Shown here: positions 1 through 6,338 of the stretch, piece by piece
Layout of the letters: every line of letters starts with the position of its first letter
Position numbering within the stretch: the first letter of the stretch is position 1
DNA from: Paludibacteraceae bacterium
GTDB taxonomy: Bacteria; Bacteroidota; Bacteroidia; Bacteroidales; Paludibacteraceae
Reading direction: 5' to 3'
Length of the DNA: 7,648 nucleotides
NCBI GenBank assembly: GCA_017402895.1
Contig: JAFPLG010000080.1
Location: forward strand, 1 to 7,648
The notes under the pieces: generated by a model
Databases searched by the model: none
The model's input: the letters and a program-made list of their open reading frames with translations, nothing else
Told to the model about the DNA's origin: nothing
Position numbers and translations under genes: made by a program

Positions 1-2
1 TC

Positions 3-683
3 AACTGTGCCGCCTATACCAACGTGGATAGGGCCGAAGAGGATGAACCTACGGCGCTGCGTATCAATGCGGATGCAGTCGCCAATCTGGCTTCTACCGG
101 CAGACGAATCATCCATGTCAGCACCGACTATGTCTTCTCCGGCGATGAGCACCTGCCTTGCCGTGAGGACGACCCCGTGGCACCGCGTACGGCCTACGGC
201 CGCACCAAACTGGCCGGGGAACAACAACTCCTAAGTATCTGCCCCGATGCCGTTATCTTGCGCACGGCATGGCTCTACTCTTCGTTTGGCAACAATTTCG
301 TGAAGACGATGATGCGTCTCGGACGCGAGAAGGAATCGCTGGGAGTGGTGTTCGACCAGATCGGAACGCCAACCTATGCGGCCGACTTGGCTGCGGCGAT
401 CTTTACCGTCCTGGAGGCACCGGAATGGCATCCCGGAATATACCACTTCACCAACGAAGGTGTGTGCTCGTGGTACGACTTCACCCTGGCTATTCATGAG
501 GAAGCCGGAATAGATACGTGCCGCGTTCGGCCGATACTGTCGGAAGAATATGTGTATAAGACCCCACGTCCCCACTACAGTGTGCTGGATAAGTCGAAGT
601 TTAAAAAGACCTTCAAGGTGGAGATTCCCCACTGGATGGACGGACTGAGACGATGCATGAATTTGCTAATGGCTAAGGGCTAA
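3..683 (+). CDS. rfbD: dTDP-4-dehydrorhamnose reductase, 5' end cut by window
   Basis: This enzyme (RmlD/RfbD) carries out the last step of dTDP-L-rhamnose synthesis: NAD(P)H-dependent reduction of dTDP-4-dehydro-L-rhamnose in the cytoplasm. The product feeds surface polysaccharide or O-antigen assembly. The frame is open to the window edge and matches the family from its first residues (NCAAYTNVDRAE, the usual N-A-A-Y-T-x-V-D-x-A-E block), so the ATG at 24 is not the start. About 65 N-terminal residues, including the Rossmann glycine motif, lie outside the window. Visible family marks are STDYVFSG and the YGRTK catalytic Tyr-x-x-x-Lys (Tyr codon at 195, Lys codon at 207) of the extended short-chain dehydrogenase fold. 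The 226 visible residues fit a total near 290. The last codons (about NLLMAKG) are written by a 7-bp tandem repeat, so the extreme C-terminus is probably not under strong selection. Family assignment is near certain. Confidence 0.95.
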   Translation, partial: NCAAYTNVDRAEEDEPTALRINADAVANLASTGRRIIHVSTDYVFSGDEHLPCREDDPVAPRTAYGRTKLAGEQQLLSICPDAVILRTAWLYSSFGNNFVKTMMRLGREKESLGVVFDQIGTPTYAADLAAAIFTVLEAPEWHPGIYHFTNEGVCSWYDFTLAIHEEAGIDTCRVRPILSEEYVYKTPRPHYSVLDKSKFKKTFKVEIPHWMDGLRRCMNLLMAKG

Positions 684-712
684 TAGTTATTGGCTAATGG
701 TAAATCGTAAAT
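664..712 (+). repeat. Tandem array of 7-bp units, consensus GGCTAAT
   Basis: Seven consecutive heptamers can be read from 664 to 712. Copies at 678-684 and 692-698 are exact GGCTAAT. Those at 664-670, 671-677, 699-705 and 706-712 differ at one to three positions, and 685-691 (AGTTATT) is the most diverged. The array contains the rfbD stop codon (681-683) and ends at the DUF2461 start codon at 711. It therefore forms the entire spacer and supplies both the rfbD C-terminus and the leader of the next gene. The A/T-rich, G-poor sequence just before the ATG resembles a normal leader for this phylum. Confidence 0.75.
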
Positions 713-1421
713 GAAAGATATATTAGATTTCTTGACCGAGTTGTCGGTGAACAACAACCGCGAGTGGTTTGCCGAACATAAGGAGTGGTACCAACGGTGC
801 TACACCCGCTTCGTCGACTTCTCGGCCGAGTATATCCATCGCCTCACGGAACTGGACCCGACGCTCGTCGGCCTGCAACCGAAAGACTGTATATGGCGTA
901 TCTATCGCGACGTGCGTTTCTCCCACGACAAGCGTCCGTACAAGGAGTGGTTCGGCGTGTTCCCGGCTACGGGTGTGCCCGGTCGGCCAAAGACTTGGGG
1001 CAAGAAATCTATGCGTGGCGGATACTACGTCCATCTCCAGCCCGGTAATTGCTTGTTCGCCGGGGGTATATGGGATCCCGGAAAGGAACTGCTCATGGCT
1101 CTGCGCCGCGAAATTGAGGCCAACTACGAAGAGGTGGAGGACATTATGGCTGCTCCAAGTTGGCAGAAATATTTCGGACAGGATTTTGACTATACATGGG
1201 GCGCATTGAAGAAAGTACCGGCTGGTTTTGATCCGGCGTTTAAGCATGCAGACTGGTTGAAGCACAAGACGTATACCTTCAGTACACCGCTCAGCGATGC
1301 CGAGGTCTGTGCTCCGGATTTTATGGACCGCATTATAGATATCGCAACGGCGGCTAAGCCGATGAACGACTTCCTCAACTACACCTTCGAGGAATACGGA
1401 GAATTTCCGAGTCGATGCTAA
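711..1421 (+). CDS. DUF2461 family protein
   Basis: This 236-residue protein matches, from recall of the family, DUF2461 (TIGR02453), conserved single-domain proteins of unknown biochemical function, usually 210-240 residues. Family-like marks are the N-terminal block LxxNNNREWFAEHKEWY (residues about 13-26), then WRIYRDVRFSHDKRPYKEWFG (about 63-83, split by the family's R-D-x-R-F-s-x-D-K-x-P-Y-K core), GGYYVHLQPG (about 104-113), and a C-terminal helix-rich part. No signal peptide or membrane segment is visible, so it should be cytoplasmic. The start at 711 opens directly on the family N-terminus. It lies 27 nt after rfbD, across a heptamer array, and could be read through from rfbD, though no functional link is implied. 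The stop is 3 nt before a duplicated tRNA fragment. The function is unknown; the family assignment is confident. Confidence 0.9.
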   Translation: MKDILDFLTELSVNNNREWFAEHKEWYQRCYTRFVDFSAEYIHRLTELDPTLVGLQPKDCIWRIYRDVRFSHDKRPYKEWFGVFPATGVPGRPKTWGKKSMRGGYYVHLQPGNCLFAGGIWDPGKELLMALRREIEANYEEVEDIMAAPSWQKYFGQDFDYTWGALKKVPAGFDPAFKHADWLKHKTYTFSTPLSDAEVCAPDFMDRIIDIATAAKPMNDFLNYTFEEYGEFPSRC

Positions 1422-1424
1422 AAA

Positions 1425-1443
1425 GGTCCCGTAGTAAATGGAT
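1425..1443 (+). repeat. Partial copy of the tRNA-Arg 5' end
   Basis: These 19 bases align with the first 20 bases of the adjacent tRNA-Arg (1445-1464). They match at 17 of 20 columns: GGTCCC, then one G/A difference, TAGT, a one-base gap and one mismatch, then AATGGAT. The copy covers the 5' acceptor strand and most of the D arm and stops 1 nt before the intact tRNA. It cannot fold as a tRNA alone. It is most simply a truncated tandem duplication. Confidence 0.7.
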
Positions 1444-1444
1444 T

Positions 1445-1516
1445 GGTCCCATAGTTCAATGGATAGAATACGGGTTTCCTAAACCCTAGATCCGAGTTCG
1501 ATTCTCGGTGGGACTA
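1445..1516 (+). tRNA. tRNA-Arg, anticodon CCU
   Basis: A full cloverleaf can be drawn. The acceptor stem is GGTCCCA (1445-1451) with TGGGACT (1509-1515), the first pair being a G-U wobble. The D stem is GTTC/GAAT (1454-1457/1466-1469) with loop AATGGATA. The anticodon stem is 1471-1475/1483-1487 with loop TTCCTAA, the anticodon CCT being at 1478-1480. The variable loop is AGAT. The T stem is CCGAG/CTCGG around the canonical TTCGATT loop (1497-1503). The discriminator is A1516. CCA is not encoded, so it must be added after transcription. The anticodon reads AGG, and the A in the D loop fits arginine identity. The bottom pair of the anticodon stem is a C-U mismatch (1471/1487). No clear promoter was found in front of it. 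Confidence 0.93.
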
Positions 1517-1541
1517 CAAAAAATAAATAAAGCTCAATTTT

Positions 1542-1601
1542 GGGTTCTTAGCCCTAGGGGGCACGATTATCGCTGTAGCGATTTTCGATTCCCGGGCGGA
1601 T
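1542..1601 (+). other. Degenerate stretch resembling a tRNA 3' half
   Basis: The stretch contains, in order, GGGTT, a short variable part, CCCTAG (1552-1557), and later TTCGATTCCCGG (1584-1595) followed by GCGGATC and A. The same order occurs in the tRNA-Arg upstream: GGGTT, anticodon loop, CCCTAG, TTCGATTCTCGG, seven acceptor bases, A. Here about 17 extra bases separate the two blocks. They include a small hairpin (ATCGC/GCGAT, 1569-1573/1578-1582). The bases before the T loop cannot pair with CCCGG, and no matching 5' acceptor strand is present, so this is not a working tRNA. It may be a decayed copy, or a coincidental part of the leader of the OmpA gene. The rest of the spacer (1602-1631) is A-rich leader. 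Confidence 0.4.
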
Positions 1602-1631
1602 CACTAAAATTCAAACAAACCATAAACAACC

Positions 1632-3215
1632 ATGAGGAATAAACTACTGACATTATTCGTCGCGATGTGTTCATCCCTATTTCTATTTGCACAGAGCGAC
1701 ACTGTTCAGATTCTGCGTTCGGCATCCTCGCCCAACCACACAGCTGTATCGGAGCAGACCATTCCGATGGAGGACACTCCCGAACTGCAGGAGACCCCCG
1801 ACAGTCTGGTGCTCCGTCGATTCACCACGATTCATCACTATGTCGACACCTTGATAACCGTCGTTTCTACGCCGGACAGCACGGCGAAGCAGCGCGAGGA
1901 GATCACCTATGCCGATTCTGCGGACCGTCGCGGTTCGTACGTCGAAGCCCATCTCGGACTCGGCATCGGATCGCTCGGTTATCAACTGCGCTCGCCGGAC
2001 TGCTCTACGGGACCGTCGTTTAGTGCACAACTCCAGATTCAGTATGCACAGTTCCTCTCCCAGAATTGGGGATTCGGCATCGGTCTATGGTTCACCAATT
2101 ATACCAGTTTTGCCCATCTGGGTGGATCCTACGTATGGAACGACCAGACCGACACCGACCTGGAACAGCACTACGACCATACCTCTACGGTTGTTCGCTG
2201 GCGCGAGCGGGAGACCATCCACAACCTGGCTATTCCGGTTTCTGCTCAGTTCCAGTACAAGAAAGACAGCTGGAATGCCCGTCTGTTTGCCGCTCTGGGT
2301 CTGGCGCCGGCATTCTCCGTGTCGCGTCGCTACCGGGTACTCGAGGGCGAGGTGGCTCACTCGGGCTACTATCCTAAGTGGAACCTGACGCTCGACGACG
2401 TACATGAGTTCGGCGTCAAGGACTATACCAACGAACCCTGTGCACGCGGAAAACTGCGCGTGTCACCCCAAGTGTCGCTCTTTGCTGACTGCGGTGCGCT
2501 GCTGCCGATGACACCTCAGGTCGACTTCTTTATCGGCGGCTACTTCAACGTATCACTCAACGATGCCAACCGCTCCGAGAAGAAAGCACTCGGCTGGAAG
2601 GACGATACCTTCACCTTCATGGAGGAGTACAAAGGTGCATACGCCACTGACATGGCTTCCGCTTCTCACCCCTGGGAAGCGGGCTTCAAAGTGGGTGTCC
2701 ACTGGCACTACATAGCCCCTCCGAAGCATGAGATAATCGACTACTTCGACTATTTCACTGTTCGCGACACAACGGTCGATATGATCGCCCATAGCGACAC
2801 GCTGGTCCGGGAGCAGGTTGATACACTCATCCGCGAGAATATCCGCAAGGCGGCTGAGGAAGTGGAGCGGTTCAACAAGATCTACTTCGACTACGACAGC
2901 TACCTGCTGCGCGAGGAATCCAAGTCGTATCTCTCGTCCATAGTAGGCGTATTGAACAAGGTGCCGGAGGCTAAGATCGCTATCGATGGCCACGCATCCC
3001 AAGAGGGCTCGCGCTGGCACAACGAACGACTGGCCTACAACCGTGCTAAGGCGGTGGCTAAGTACCTCGTAGAGCAAGGTATCGACCCCGAGCGCGTGAT
3101 TGTAGTGGGCCACGGATCGCTCGTGCCCAACGACGAGAATGTCAACCACGAACTGACACTCGATCGCCGTGTGGAAGTCAAAGTGGTCCAGAAACAAAGT
3201 GATGTAGAACAATAA
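1632..3215 (+). CDS. Outer-membrane beta-barrel protein with C-terminal OmpA domain
   Basis: This 527-residue protein is probably exported by Sec, inserted in the outer membrane and tethered to peptidoglycan. Residues 1-20 are a signal peptide (Lys-containing start, hydrophobic core LLTLFVAMCSSLFLFA, then QSD). Residues 21-100 look extended and rich in Thr, Ser and Pro. Residues about 101-362 show alternating, Gly- and aromatic-rich strands (HLGLGIGSLGYQL, FGIGLWFTNYTSF, FFIGGYFNVSL) typical of a Bacteroidota porin-like barrel. A charged linker (about 365-412) leads to an OmpA/MotB domain at about 414-520. It has IYFDYDSYLL, IDGHASQEGS, NERLAYNRAKAVAKYL (Arg471 at the peptidoglycan-contact position), VVGHGS and DRRVEV. 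The first contact residue, usually Asp, is Ser456, as is common in this phylum. The start follows an A-rich leader. It is likely first in an operon with the two following genes. The exact role is unknown. Confidence 0.88.
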   Translation: MRNKLLTLFVAMCSSLFLFAQSDTVQILRSASSPNHTAVSEQTIPMEDTPELQETPDSLVLRRFTTIHHYVDTLITVVSTPDSTAKQREEITYADSADRRGSYVEAHLGLGIGSLGYQLRSPDCSTGPSFSAQLQIQYAQFLSQNWGFGIGLWFTNYTSFAHLGGSYVWNDQTDTDLEQHYDHTSTVVRWRERETIHNLAIPVSAQFQYKKDSWNARLFAALGLAPAFSVSRRYRVLEGEVAHSGYYPKWNLTLDDVHEFGVKDYTNEPCARGKLRVSPQVSLFADCGALLPMTPQVDFFIGGYFNVSLNDANRSEKKALGWKDDTFTFMEEYKGAYATDMASASHPWEAGFKVGVHWHYIAPPKHEIIDYFDYFTVRDTTVDMIAHSDTLVREQVDTLIRENIRKAAEEVERFNKIYFDYDSYLLREESKSYLSSIVGVLNKVPEAKIAIDGHASQEGSRWHNERLAYNRAKAVAKYLVEQGIDPERVIVVGHGSLVPNDENVNHELTLDRRVEVKVVQKQSDVEQ

Positions 3216-3220
3216 GGAGG
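3214..3220 (+). promoter_or_regulatory. Strong Shine-Dalgarno site AAGGAGG
   Basis: AAGGAGG lies 7 nt before the ATG at 3228 and overlaps the stop codon of the OmpA gene (3213-3215). It supports 3228 as the start, rather than the internal ATGs at 3255 and 3267, and suggests translation of the downstream gene right after termination of the upstream one. Genes of this phylum seldom carry such a site; the other starts in this window have none. Confidence 0.75.
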
Positions 3221-3227
3221 AATAGCT

Positions 3228-6200
3228 ATGACAAACGCAGTTAATCGTGCCTTTATGGCTAAAAACATGAGATATATTACGTTAGGACTGTTGCTGAGCG
3301 CTACGCTGACGCTTGGCGCCCGCAACTTCGCTCAGAACGAAGAGATATACGTCAACATCCAGCAGGACTTCGACTGGTCGATAGATGGAGCGAAGTTGTA
3401 CTTGTATTTCTTTAATTCAATCGGAGGTACATGGTTGGATCTGACGCAAGAAAACGGTAAGATATATAAGGCGGTATTTCCGACAGCCGGGTCGTACGAC
3501 CAGGTGATCGTGGTACGTAAGAATCCAGCTAACGCATCCCACGACTGGACCGGCGTGTGGAACCAGACCTCCGATATCGACATCCCGGCCGACTGGAACT
3601 GTATCGACAACTTCGCCGATGCCTCTCATCGCTGGAAGATGTATTCGCCTGCGCTCACGAAGATCGCCGGGTATGTCGCTTCCGTATCCCAGGAGAAAGT
3701 GTCGGTCTGCCCAGGCTCTGCAGGCGACCCCTTCTCGCTTAAGGCAAAACTGAATAGCACGAAGACAGCCTATGCCTATGGCGATGTCCACGGACACGAG
3801 TGGTACCGCTCCGAGGATAAGACCAACTGGACCTCGATGAATAACTATGCCGGCAAGAAACGTGACGGCGAGAACCTGATCGACACCGTCATCAATCTGC
3901 CTAAACCTACGATTCCTACCGGCGGCATCTACTACTATCTCCATTCGTCCACTCCCGCCGGACGCCGACTGATCTACCTCAAGCCCGATGCCGACAAGTG
4001 CGAACTCGATTGCGAGATTACCAGCTTCGAGACAGCCATCTCGGCCGTCAATGCCGACGACAATACCTTTACACTGGATGGTATGGTAGCATTCGGCAAG
4101 GCCAGCGGCGACCTGGTTGTTGAGTGTCAGGGCCACTCTATCGTCCTTCTAGGTGATACAATCAAGAGTCCGCAGTCCTTCTCGCTCAAGGGCGTGCCGG
4201 CTGCCACCGTTAGCGGTCAGACCACCCATGCTACGGCTTATTTCCAGGGCGATCAAACCAACTGTTCTAAGACCATCACCATCGATGTACCCAATGCCAA
4301 AGAGGCTGTCCAGGTAGTTAGCCAGAACCTATTGACGGGCCAGGACTTCACGCTCACACCCGTTGATGCCGAGCCGACCAACATCTACGTATGGCTGGTG
4401 CATAACGACCAGACCGGCCAACTGGACACCGTCCACGGTGCTCCCCAGACGCTCGTAGTCAATGGCTTCGGCCAGGACTCTACCTGCACCTATATCTACA
4501 AGGAGTACTTCCCCTCCAACGGCACGATGGAGGACCTGATGACCAACGGTAGTTACGAGGACCCGACGATGGACTACGGCTCCTATGGCAAGGTTAGTAC
4601 AATTAGCGAATACAACTTCTGGGGCTATTTCCCCCAGACCGCCAATACACGGGTCAATTTCTATACCGACACACTACCCGGCGGAGTCAATCCAAGCAAA
4701 CTCAACCGCAACGGCTTTGCCGTAGTAAAGAATGCGAACAACTTCTGGCAGTCGTATGCGCCGATTGTGGCCCACGACGGCAATTCCTTCGCGCTCATCG
4801 ATGCAGAGACGGGTGCTGCGGGTGGTAACAAACGAGCATGGTATGCCACGACGGCCTCCAACCCGAAACTTCGTCTCCAGAAGGGTACTACCTACGTGCT
4901 CTCCTTTTGGGCGGCCAATATCAACAACTACGGTGAGATGGACAATGCGGCGCGTTTCCGCTTCTATATCGAGGATATCACCGATCCCGTCCATCCTCTG
5001 CGTCTCGACTCGTCCGAAGTGCTCGACCTGAGCCTGCCGGAGTATCGCAACAACCTCTGGCACCAGCGTTCGAAGACTTTCTATGCTAATCAGAATTGTG
5101 ATAATGTCCGCATCTCTGTGGTCAACCTCAATACCAACACCCTGAATATCGGAAACGACTTCGCGCTGGATGATATCCAGTTCCATCCGATCAGCAGTGT
5201 CTCGCGTGTCGTGAAGTCTGAGCAACAGTTTGTGCTCACGGCCTACGAACCGCGGGTGGATGCGTTCTCTGCCACTACCCAGAATATGCTCTGTAGTGCA
5301 TCGGAGTTTACAGTCAATATGCAGGTTCGTTACCGCAACGCCCAGGGCAATCTATGCGTACGCGATATCGACCGCGATACGGTCTACCTCTTTACCGTTC
5401 CGGCCAAGGCGGTGGAGGAACAAGGCACCTACAACTTCTCAATCGTGCTGCGCGATGCGCTGGCCGGAGTCCACAACTGGGAGGCATATTTCGCACCGAA
5501 ACCCGCAAATAAGCAGACGGCCCAGAGTCTGGCCCCCGTTCGCTATAGCTGCGATATCCTGGATACTACGATATGCGAGGGCGAGACGGTCACCTGGAAG
5601 GGTACAACCTATCCGCTTACACCGTATATCGGCACCGATACCTTCACTTCGGGTTACGACAGCCTGATGCTCACCATCCACGCCATTCCGCGTATCACGG
5701 TCGGTACGATCGACCTCACCTGCGACGATGCCACCGAGATCCGTATCCCGTTCACCGTCACAAACGGCAATCCCAACACCTTTGATATAGCGGTTGGCGC
5801 TAACCACTATGCCGGCACTGTCAGCGGCACCGATCTCGTCTTCACACCCGCTAAGATGGAAGCAGGAGATTATACTGCCACGATCACAATCGGCGAGACC
5901 GCCAATATATGCGAGACGACTGCTACCGTCAACTATACCATCGCTCTCTCCGACCAGGTCTATAGCAAGTGGACCGACGTGCTCTTCGTGAGCAACCAGG
6001 GCGACCAGTACGTAGCATACCAGTGGTATGCCGACGGCCTGCTCATGCCGGGCGAGACCCAACAGCGACTCTACGACCCAAACGGTCTGAGCGGTTCGCC
6101 TACGCTCTATCATTGCCAACTGACCACCGTCAATGGCGCAACGCTCTATACTTGTCCGCTTACCTTCGATCAGGCGAAAGCCAGCCGCACCCAGACTCCC

Positions 6201-6338
6201 GCGGCCGAGGTGGTGCCGATGGGCGTATACGACGCTATGGGACGTCCTGTCACAAGCCCGCTCACCCGTGGCATCTATATCGTGGTCGAGATGGTCGATG
6301 GTGAACTGATGACCCGCAAACTGATCGTCAATGAGTAA
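3228..6338 (+). CDS. Secreted multidomain protein with type IX secretion sorting tail
   Basis: This 1036-residue surface or secreted protein has a signal peptide at about 1-31 (hydrophobic core YITLGLLLSATLTLGA). Residues about 38-125 (IYVNIQQDFDW, KLYLYFF, GTWLDLT, YDQVIVVRKN) resemble a starch-binding CBM26-like module. Residues about 155-430 look like beta-sandwich repeats with paired cysteines. Residues about 437-655 resemble a galactose-binding-like jelly roll: DLMTNGSYEDP start, GNSFALIDAETG, LQKGTTYVLSFWAAN, FALDDIQF end. Residues 782-818 match the CEGETVTWKGTTY...GYDSLMLTIH repeat common in this phylum. Residues about 911-980 form a further sandwich (VAYQWYADGLLMPGE). Residues 997-1036 (VYDAMGRPV, GIYIVV, RKLIVNE) match the type A C-terminal sorting domain recognised by the type IX system and normally cleaved off. 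I see no catalytic motif, so it is more likely a glycan-binding or adhesive protein than an enzyme. Domain names are by eye; the type IX tail is the firmest call. Confidence 0.85.
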   Translation: MTNAVNRAFMAKNMRYITLGLLLSATLTLGARNFAQNEEIYVNIQQDFDWSIDGAKLYLYFFNSIGGTWLDLTQENGKIYKAVFPTAGSYDQVIVVRKNPANASHDWTGVWNQTSDIDIPADWNCIDNFADASHRWKMYSPALTKIAGYVASVSQEKVSVCPGSAGDPFSLKAKLNSTKTAYAYGDVHGHEWYRSEDKTNWTSMNNYAGKKRDGENLIDTVINLPKPTIPTGGIYYYLHSSTPAGRRLIYLKPDADKCELDCEITSFETAISAVNADDNTFTLDGMVAFGKASGDLVVECQGHSIVLLGDTIKSPQSFSLKGVPAATVSGQTTHATAYFQGDQTNCSKTITIDVPNAKEAVQVVSQNLLTGQDFTLTPVDAEPTNIYVWLVHNDQTGQLDTVHGAPQTLVVNGFGQDSTCTYIYKEYFPSNGTMEDLMTNGSYEDPTMDYGSYGKVSTISEYNFWGYFPQTANTRVNFYTDTLPGGVNPSKLNRNGFAVVKNANNFWQSYAPIVAHDGNSFALIDAETGAAGGNKRAWYATTASNPKLRLQKGTTYVLSFWAANINNYGEMDNAARFRFYIEDITDPVHPLRLDSSEVLDLSLPEYRNNLWHQRSKTFYANQNCDNVRISVVNLNTNTLNIGNDFALDDIQFHPISSVSRVVKSEQQFVLTAYEPRVDAFSATTQNMLCSASEFTVNMQVRYRNAQGNLCVRDIDRDTVYLFTVPAKAVEEQGTYNFSIVLRDALAGVHNWEAYFAPKPANKQTAQSLAPVRYSCDILDTTICEGETVTWKGTTYPLTPYIGTDTFTSGYDSLMLTIHAIPRITVGTIDLTCDDATEIRIPFTVTNGNPNTFDIAVGANHYAGTVSGTDLVFTPAKMEAGDYTATITIGETANICETTATVNYTIALSDQVYSKWTDVLFVSNQGDQYVAYQWYADGLLMPGETQQRLYDPNGLSGSPTLYHCQLTTVNGATLYTCPLTFDQAKASRTQTPAAEVVPMGVYDAMGRPVTSPLTRGIYIVVEMVDGELMTRKLIVNE

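Noticed and set aside
24..683. Start of rfbD at the ATG at 24
   Set aside because: The frame is open to the window edge and residues before this Met match the family motif, so the gene is cut by the window rather than starting here.
1535..1542. CAATTTTG as a -7 promoter box for the OmpA gene
   Set aside because: It lacks the first T of TAnnTTTG and no TTTG stands at the right distance upstream, so the promoter of this gene remains unlocated.
1551..1562. GCCC-TAGG-GGGC hairpin as a terminator after tRNA-Arg
   Set aside because: The stem is only 4 bp and no run of T follows, so an intrinsic terminator is not supported.
2553..3212. 219-codon open frame on the - strand opposite the OmpA domain
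   Set aside because: The + strand frame carries a complete signal peptide, barrel and OmpA domain; the antisense product resembles nothing I know.
3255..3269. Internal ATGs at 3255 and 3267 as the start of the type IX cargo gene
   Set aside because: Either would still leave a signal peptide, but the AAGGAGG site is placed correctly only for 3228; the alternative is not fully excluded.
3417..4136. 239-codon open frame on the - strand inside the type IX cargo gene
   Set aside because: It lies wholly opposite a well supported gene and its product has no recognisable motif; long antisense frames are expected from the codon bias here.
5439..6119. 226-codon open frame on the - strand
   Set aside because: Opposite the same secreted-protein gene, with no leader, motif or promoter; a shadow frame.
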